64,000 nucleotides of DNA, from NCBI RefSeq assembly GCF_014656455.1, contig NZ_BNCL01000001.1:346691-410690 (forward strand). Reading direction: 5' to 3'. Shown in pieces: positions 59,826 through 64,000 of the stretch (positions are counted from its first letter, which is position 1; every line of letters starts with the position of its first letter). The DNA is from Paracoccus aerius. Its GTDB lineage: Bacteria; Pseudomonadota; Alphaproteobacteria; Rhodobacterales; Rhodobacteraceae. The notes below the pieces were generated by a model. It did no database searches, had not been told where the DNA came from, and worked only from the letters and a program-made list of their open reading frames with translations. Both the position numbers and the translations under genes were made by a program.

Positions 59826-60224
59826 TCAAATGACCGCCAAGTTGCCGGTGGCTGCGGCCATGGCGAAGACGATCGGGTTGGCCAAGGCATGAGCGGCGAC
59901 GGCATCGGCGATCTGGCCGCTGCGGCGGGCCAGCAGCGAAAAGGCCAAGCCCGCCACGAAAGCCTCGGCCCAGCGGTTGTGAAGCGCCGCGAACAGCGCG
60001 GCGGTGACCAGCATCGCCGCGACCGCCCGCCACAGGGGCACCGCGGAGCCCGGACCTTCTCCGCGCAGCCGGCTTTCCAGGTAGTCGCGGGTATTGGAAA
60101 ACGTAGTGTTAGAAAAAATCTCCGGTTGTTTTTCAATCAAGGGTTGCGCCACTTCCGGTACGATTTCACCGCCGGGACAACCGTCTTCACCTTTCGCTAA
60201 TTCCTGTCGCCAGACTGGCCGCAA
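59826..60224 (-). pseudogene. Relic of exosortase E/CPBP protease (C-terminal end)
   Basis: On the minus strand the end of the frame reads RDYLESRLRGEGPGSAVPLW, AALFAALHNRWAEAFVAGLAFSLLARRSGQIADAVAAHALANPIVF and ATGNLAVI. This is the CPBP/Rce1 protease end with the later catalytic residues (FAALH; HALAN), and RDYLESRLR strongly recalls the exosortase E/protease fusion of VPEID-CTERM systems. The first catalytic EE motif and everything before are replaced by unrelated residues (EIFSNTTFSNT), so about 130 residues survive of a protein of some 500. A dead relic is the best reading. Confidence 0.55.
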
Positions 60225-60373
60225 AAGGCGAATTACGGTGGAACCGAGTGATTGAATATTTCTTGGAAACTCTACCTTTAGGTGATTAAAGCAATCAAAG
60301 CAGACCAGAAGGTGCCTTCGCCAATGGCCCTACCCGCACAGGCCACGACCCTTTTCTTATTCGGTGTCGCGTC

Positions 60374-60613
60374 ATGATCATCCTGGCGCTTGCCTTGATC
60401 CTGGCCGGCTCGGTCGCGGGGGCGGTGACGATGTGGCTGCAGGATGCATCCTTCTGGCAGGTCGTCCTGGGCTACTTCGTGGGCGGCTGGTCCGGCCTGC
60501 TGCTGGGAATGCCGGTGGTTCTGGCCATTCGCGCCTTTTGCCAGATGCATAAGGCACGCCTGGCCCGCAGGCGGATCCTCCAGGAACACCAGCAAGCCTC
60601 GAACACGCCGTAA
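60374..60613 (+). CDS. Small two-helix membrane protein
   Basis: A 79-residue protein: MIILALALILAGSVAGAVTMWLQDASFWQVVLGYFVGGWSGLLLGM (two helices with short periplasmic turn), then an amphipathic basic helix (HKARLARRRILQEHQQ). No strong ribosome-binding site before ATG 60374. Not a recognised family, though similar small proteins occur beside EPS genes in Rhodobacteraceae. It converges with the acyltransferase gene, seven bases apart. Confidence 0.55.
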   Translation: MIILALALILAGSVAGAVTMWLQDASFWQVVLGYFVGGWSGLLLGMPVVLAIRAFCQMHKARLARRRILQEHQQASNTP

Positions 60614-60620
60614 GGGTGGT

Positions 60621-61769
60621 CTAGCGACTTGTGGCCGGCTGGCCTTTCCGGAGGGCAGGCTTGACGCGCAGGGTCAGGAAATACCGCTCGAAGCTGCGGA
60701 AGCTTGCTTCTGCGATGGCAATGGAGATGAGAGGATAAACCAGGGTCACGGCCCATTTGGCCTGCGGTCCGGCAAGACCGCCAAAGAAAGCCAGTTCGTT
60801 CGCAATGTGCAGGCCGATCAGGTGATACAGGTAAAGGCCGTAGCTGATCTCGCCGACGCGGGCCACTGGGGCAAATGTCAGAACCGGCCGCAGCGCATGA
60901 TCCTCGCGCATGACAAGCGATGTAAGGCACAGCGCCATCAGCATGTCCATGCCCAGGGCAGGCCAGCCCAGAAGCGATTCTGGCGTCAGGTGCAGATACA
61001 GCAGAAGCATAGCAAACAGGACCACTGGGGCGCCGTTCCAGCCACAGAGCCGCCACAGGCAGCGGAAGCCCGTTGGGTGGTTCAGCAGGACCGCCACAAG
61101 CGATCCGGACAGGATCGCGGCATAGGACATGCTGGGCCAGACAAAGATGGCCTGCGACGTTTCAAGGCGCGGCAGATCCAGCCGTTCGCCCAATCCCAGC
61201 ATGGCCAGCAGGCACAGGACGACAAGACCCGACAGGACAGCCGCCCGCAGCCGAGTGGCGGCCGGAAGCAGGATCAGCAGGGCAGGCCAAAGCAGGTAAT
61301 ATTGCTCCTCGACCGACAGCGACCACGTGATCGACAAAAGGGGAATGTCGGATTTTAGGAAATTGGCCAGGAAGACGTAATAATAAGGCACGAGGCCTAG
61401 CAGCTCTGTTTGGCCCTTCACGCCGATCCAGTAGACCGAGACCGCGGTGACCAGTAGAAGATAGGCGGGCAGGATCCGCAAGGCCCGTCGCCGATAGAAG
61501 CCTGCAAGGGAAATCGCACCTTTTCGGCGCTCTTCGCGCAAAAGCAGGGTCGTGATCAGGAAACCGCTGAGGACAAAGAAGAAGTCAACGCCGACAAAGC
61601 CACGTTCCAGAAGCTGGACCGAATTGACCTGCCCGTTTCCAGGGGCGTGATGCCAGAGAACCGCGACGATGCACAGAAAGCGCAGGCCGTTCAGGGACAG
61701 GAAATACTGCTGGTCCAGATAGGCCTGATAGGGTGCGGCCCAATGATCTTTGGAAAACGAGACTGTCAT
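60621..61769 (-). CDS. Membrane-bound acyltransferase (OafA/ExoZ family)
   Basis: A 382-residue protein with about ten helices: LNGLRFLCIVAVLWHHAPG (start of the acyltransferase_3 domain with the catalytic His), GVDFFFVLSGFLIT, FYRRRALRILPAYLLLV, and TWSLSVEEQYYLLWPALL. Ends with GEISYGLYLYHLIG. Such enzymes acetylate or otherwise acylate surface polysaccharides. It is probably one of the decorating enzymes of the EPS made by this locus. Divergent from the methionine transporter genes 140 bases away. Confidence 0.88.
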   Translation of the reverse strand: MTVSFSKDHWAAPYQAYLDQQYFLSLNGLRFLCIVAVLWHHAPGNGQVNSVQLLERGFVGVDFFFVLSGFLITTLLLREERRKGAISLAGFYRRRALRILPAYLLLVTAVSVYWIGVKGQTELLGLVPYYYVFLANFLKSDIPLLSITWSLSVEEQYYLLWPALLILLPAATRLRAAVLSGLVVLCLLAMLGLGERLDLPRLETSQAIFVWPSMSYAAILSGSLVAVLLNHPTGFRCLWRLCGWNGAPVVLFAMLLLYLHLTPESLLGWPALGMDMLMALCLTSLVMREDHALRPVLTFAPVARVGEISYGLYLYHLIGLHIANELAFFGGLAGPQAKWAVTLVYPLISIAIAEASFRSFERYFLTLRVKPALRKGQPATSR

Positions 61770-61864
61770 CGGAAAGAAACCTGCAACAACACCCTTTCAA
61801 CTTAGCCAATGGAAGCCCCCAAGGCCATCGGTTAAAGACCACGGCTTGCGTCCCAGCTCCGATT

Positions 61865-61886
61865 GGGGCAACCCGCCCCAAGGCGG
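61865..61886 (+). promoter_or_regulatory. Alternative hairpins in the metN leader
   Basis: GGGGC (61865-61869) can pair with GCCCC (61875-61879), loop AACCC. CCGCC (61873-61877) can instead pair with GGCGG (61882-61886), loop CCAA. The two stems share bases, so only one can form at a time, and the second lies 24 bases before the metN start. This is the layout of an attenuator or riboswitch expression platform. No known SAM-riboswitch class was recognised with confidence. Confidence 0.35.
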
Positions 61887-61909
61887 ACAACCGGGCAAGG
61901 ACAAAACGC

Positions 61910-62971
61910 ATGACCGGCATGACGGCCGCAGGTGCGGCGATCAGTTTTGAGGGGGTTGGAAAGGCCTTTGACGGGCCTGGCGGCGCGTGGATCGCGGCCT
62001 TGCAGGACGTGACGCTGCAGGTCGAGCCGGGCGCCATCTGCGGCATCATCGGCCGATCTGGGGCGGGTAAATCGACGCTGCTGCGCATGGTCAACGGGCT
62101 GGAACGCCCGACCGCCGGCACCGTCACCGTCGCGGGTCACGACGTGGGCCGCGCGGGGGGCGCCGCCTTGCGCGCCATCCGGCGCGAGGTCGGGATGATC
62201 TTTCAGCATTTCAACCTCTTGGCCTCGCGCACGGTGGCGGGCAACATCGCCCTGCCGCTGGAGATCGCAGGCACGCCTGCCGACCCGATCCGGGCGCGGG
62301 TGGCGGATCTGATCGCGCGGGTGGGGCTGGACGGGCTGGCTGGACGCTATCCAGCGGAACTGTCGGGTGGTCAGAAGCAGCGCGTGGGCATCGCGCGCGC
62401 GCTGGCCACCAGCCCCAAAGTGCTGCTGTCGGATGAGGCGACAAGCGCGCTTGACCCCGAAACCACACAGACGGTCCTGCGGCTTCTGGCCGACATCAAC
62501 CGCGAGCTGGGCCTGACGATCCTGCTGATCACCCATGAAATGGCCGTGGTCCGCGACATCGCCAGCCACATGGCCGTGATCGAAGGGGGCCGGATCGTGG
62601 AAAGCGGGCCGACCTATGACATCTTCACCCGGCCCACCCATCTGACCACGCGGTCCTTCCTGGGCGGCGTCACCGGCCTGACGCTGCCCGCCTTCATCGC
62701 CGGAAAAATGCTGGACCACCGCCCCGACGGCCCGTCCGAGGAGGTGATCCGCGTCACCTTCGCCGGAACCCACGCCACCGATCCCATGCTGTCCAAGCTG
62801 GCCACCGAATTGGGCATCGCTTCCAACATCCTGGCCGGCGCGATCGAGGAGGTGGGGCCCCATCCCTTCGGCAACCTGCTGATTTCCGTCGATGCCGCGC
62901 GGGGCGCCGAGGCGCGGGCCTATCTGGAACAACACGGGCTTCTGACCGAGGTGCTGGGCCATGTCCGCTAA
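61910..62971 (+). CDS. metN: Methionine ABC transporter ATP-binding protein
   Basis: A 353-residue ABC ATPase: Walker A GRSGAGKST (48-56), Q-loop MIFQHFNLLASRTV, signature LSGGQKQR, Walker B VLLSDEATSALDPETT, H-loop LITHEMAVVRDI, and a C-terminal NIL regulatory domain (FGNLLISVDA near the end) that binds methionine for trans-inhibition in MetN proteins. ATG 61910 has AAGGAC eight bases before it; the long upstream extension is not coding. First gene of a metN-metI-metQ operon; its end overlaps metI by eleven bases. Confidence 0.92.
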   Translation: MTGMTAAGAAISFEGVGKAFDGPGGAWIAALQDVTLQVEPGAICGIIGRSGAGKSTLLRMVNGLERPTAGTVTVAGHDVGRAGGAALRAIRREVGMIFQHFNLLASRTVAGNIALPLEIAGTPADPIRARVADLIARVGLDGLAGRYPAELSGGQKQRVGIARALATSPKVLLSDEATSALDPETTQTVLRLLADINRELGLTILLITHEMAVVRDIASHMAVIEGGRIVESGPTYDIFTRPTHLTTRSFLGGVTGLTLPAFIAGKMLDHRPDGPSEEVIRVTFAGTHATDPMLSKLATELGIASNILAGAIEEVGPHPFGNLLISVDAARGAEARAYLEQHGLLTEVLGHVR

Positions 62972-63635
62972 CCTGATGTGGCTTCTTTACGAAGCAACGC
63001 TGCAGACCTTGTACATGGTTGCGGCCTCGACCTTGCTCGGCACTGCCTTCGGCCTGCCGCTGGGGGTGTTCCTGGCCACGTCCCAGCAGGGCGAATTGCT
63101 ATCGTCTCCGTGGCTGAACAAGGTGCTGGGGCTGGTGGTGAATGCCACGCGGTCCGTGCCCTTCATTATCCTGGTCGTGGCGATTATCCCTCTGACCCGC
63201 GCCATCGTTGGTACCTCGATTGGCACCAACGCGGCCATCGTGCCGCTGACCCTGGCCGCGATCCCTTTCATCGCGCGCCTTGTGGAAAACGCCATCCGCG
63301 AGGTCGATGCAGGCCTCATCGAGGCCGCTCGCGCCATGGGCGCGACGCCGATGCAGATCATCACCAAGGTCTTGGTGCGCGAGGCCCGGCCGGGCATCAC
63401 GCTTGGCCTGACGCTGGCCGTGGTCAGCCTGATCGGTTATTCCGCCATGGTCGGCGCGGTGGGTGGCGAGGGCCTAGGCGATCTGGGCATCCGATACGGA
63501 TACCAACGCTTCATGCCCGAGGTGATGGTTTCCGTGGTCGTGATCCTGATCGTGCTGGTCCAGCTGGTGCAAAGCATCGGCGAATGGATCGCCGCCCGCT
63601 TCGACAAGCGTGCGCCCCGCAACCGGGGCCACTAA
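62961..63635 (+). CDS. metI: Methionine ABC transporter permease
   Basis: A 224-residue membrane protein with five helices, starting MSANLMWLLYEATLQTLYMVAAST. Typical MetI features are VLGLVVNATRSVPFIILVVAIIPLTRAIVG and the EAA loop EAARAMGATPMQIITKVLVREARPG that contacts MetN. Overlaps metN by eleven bases and is followed after 34 bases by the binding-protein gene. Confidence 0.92.
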   Translation: MSANLMWLLYEATLQTLYMVAASTLLGTAFGLPLGVFLATSQQGELLSSPWLNKVLGLVVNATRSVPFIILVVAIIPLTRAIVGTSIGTNAAIVPLTLAAIPFIARLVENAIREVDAGLIEAARAMGATPMQIITKVLVREARPGITLGLTLAVVSLIGYSAMVGAVGGEGLGDLGIRYGYQRFMPEVMVSVVVILIVLVQLVQSIGEWIAARFDKRAPRNRGH

Positions 63636-63669
63636 GGTTTTCTTCGCAGACAAGAAAGGAACCCATCCG

Positions 63670-64000
63670 ATGCTGCGTCTTGTTACCCTGACTTCCGCCC
63701 TTGCGCTGTCCGCCGCCGCTGCGGTGGCCGAGGACATCAAGGTCGGCGTCTCGCCCGGCGAACATGCCGAGATCATGGAAGAGGTGGCCAAGGTGGCCGA
63801 GCCCATGGGCCTGAATATCGAGGTGGTCGAGTTCTCGGACTACGTGATCCCGAACACGGCCCTGGCCGATGGCGACATCCAGGCCAACAGCTTCCAGCAC
63901 CGCCCCTATCTGGAAAACCAGATCAAGGACCGGGGGTTTGAACTGGTGGAAATCGGCACCACCATCACCACGCCCATGGGCATCTATTCCGACAAGCTGG
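63670..64000 (+). CDS. metQ: Methionine-binding periplasmic protein, 5' part
   Basis: The first 110 residues of a NlpA/MetQ-type binding protein: signal peptide MLRLVTLTSALALSAAAAVA with AAAGGAA nine bases upstream, then EDIKVGVSPGEHAEIMEEVAKVAEPMGLNIEVVEFSDYVIPNTALADGDIQANSFQHRPYLE. The FSDYVxPNxAL and QANxFQHxPYL blocks are diagnostic. No lipobox cysteine is visible, so it may be a free periplasmic protein rather than a lipoprotein. The gene runs off the right edge of the window. Confidence 0.92.
   Translation, partial: MLRLVTLTSALALSAAAAVAEDIKVGVSPGEHAEIMEEVAKVAEPMGLNIEVVEFSDYVIPNTALADGDIQANSFQHRPYLENQIKDRGFELVEIGTTITTPMGIYSDKL

Overview
The window looks like an accessory replicon or genomic island of a GC-rich alphaproteobacterium of the Rhodobacteraceae, most likely Paracoccus or a relative. 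This rests on three things: an iteron-controlled plasmid-type replication gene at the left end, an XrtD-type exosortase with a VPLPA-CTERM substrate (typical of Rhodobacteraceae), and an insertion-sequence load typical of Paracoccus plasmids. No rRNA, tRNA or CRISPR array was found.

Layout. 0-2.3 kb: partial IS630-type transposase, five directly repeated iterons and a frameshifted Rep_3-type initiator gene, then a broken IS3 element. 2.3-13.1 kb: tiny paralogous proteins, a glucan module (GH8 glycosidase, membrane-fusion protein, BcsA/BgsA-like GT2 synthase), a dCache-HAMP sensor without output domain, an outer-membrane protein, an IS110 relic, a membrane protein and an AT-rich glycosyltransferase. 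13.3-32.4 kb: a mobile-element landing zone. It holds an intact IS66 (8-bp target duplication), an IS256 nested inside an IS110, an IS21 inserted in a gene remnant, and several decayed pieces. Between them lie two paralogous large beta-helix proteins (1511 and 981 aa, the larger with RTX repeats and a PA14 domain) and an orphan GT2. 32.6-61.8 kb: a near-complete Wzx/Wzy-type exopolysaccharide locus combined with an exosortase system. 61.9 kb to the end: a metNIQ-type methionine transporter, cut by the window edge.

How the genes fit together. The polyprenyl-phosphate sugar transferase (53.6 kb) would start the repeat unit, and GT2/GT4 enzymes (12, 22, 34, 37-42, 45 and 49 kb) would extend it. 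A WecE-like aminotransferase with a left-handed beta-helix acetyltransferase would supply or modify an amino-sugar. Pyruvyl- and acyl-transferases would decorate it. The Wzx flippase (32.6 kb), Wzy polymerase (47.5 kb), Wzz-like chain-length protein with its CpsD-like ATPase (50-52 kb) and the SLBB export protein (57 kb) would move and polymerise it. The TPR lipoprotein, the outer-membrane barrel and the ExeA-like ATPase are the usual companions of exosortase-linked EPS loci. The beta-glucan module at 3.5-9.4 kb is a second, synthase-dependent polymer system. The two beta-helix proteins may act on one of the polymers; that is inference.

The observations most worth following are the paired RTX/PA14/beta-helix proteins, the short hairpin-bearing inserts inside dead transposase genes, the BgsA-like synthase lacking a canonical PilZ motif, and the relic of a second exosortase/protease (XrtE-like) beside the XrtD locus.
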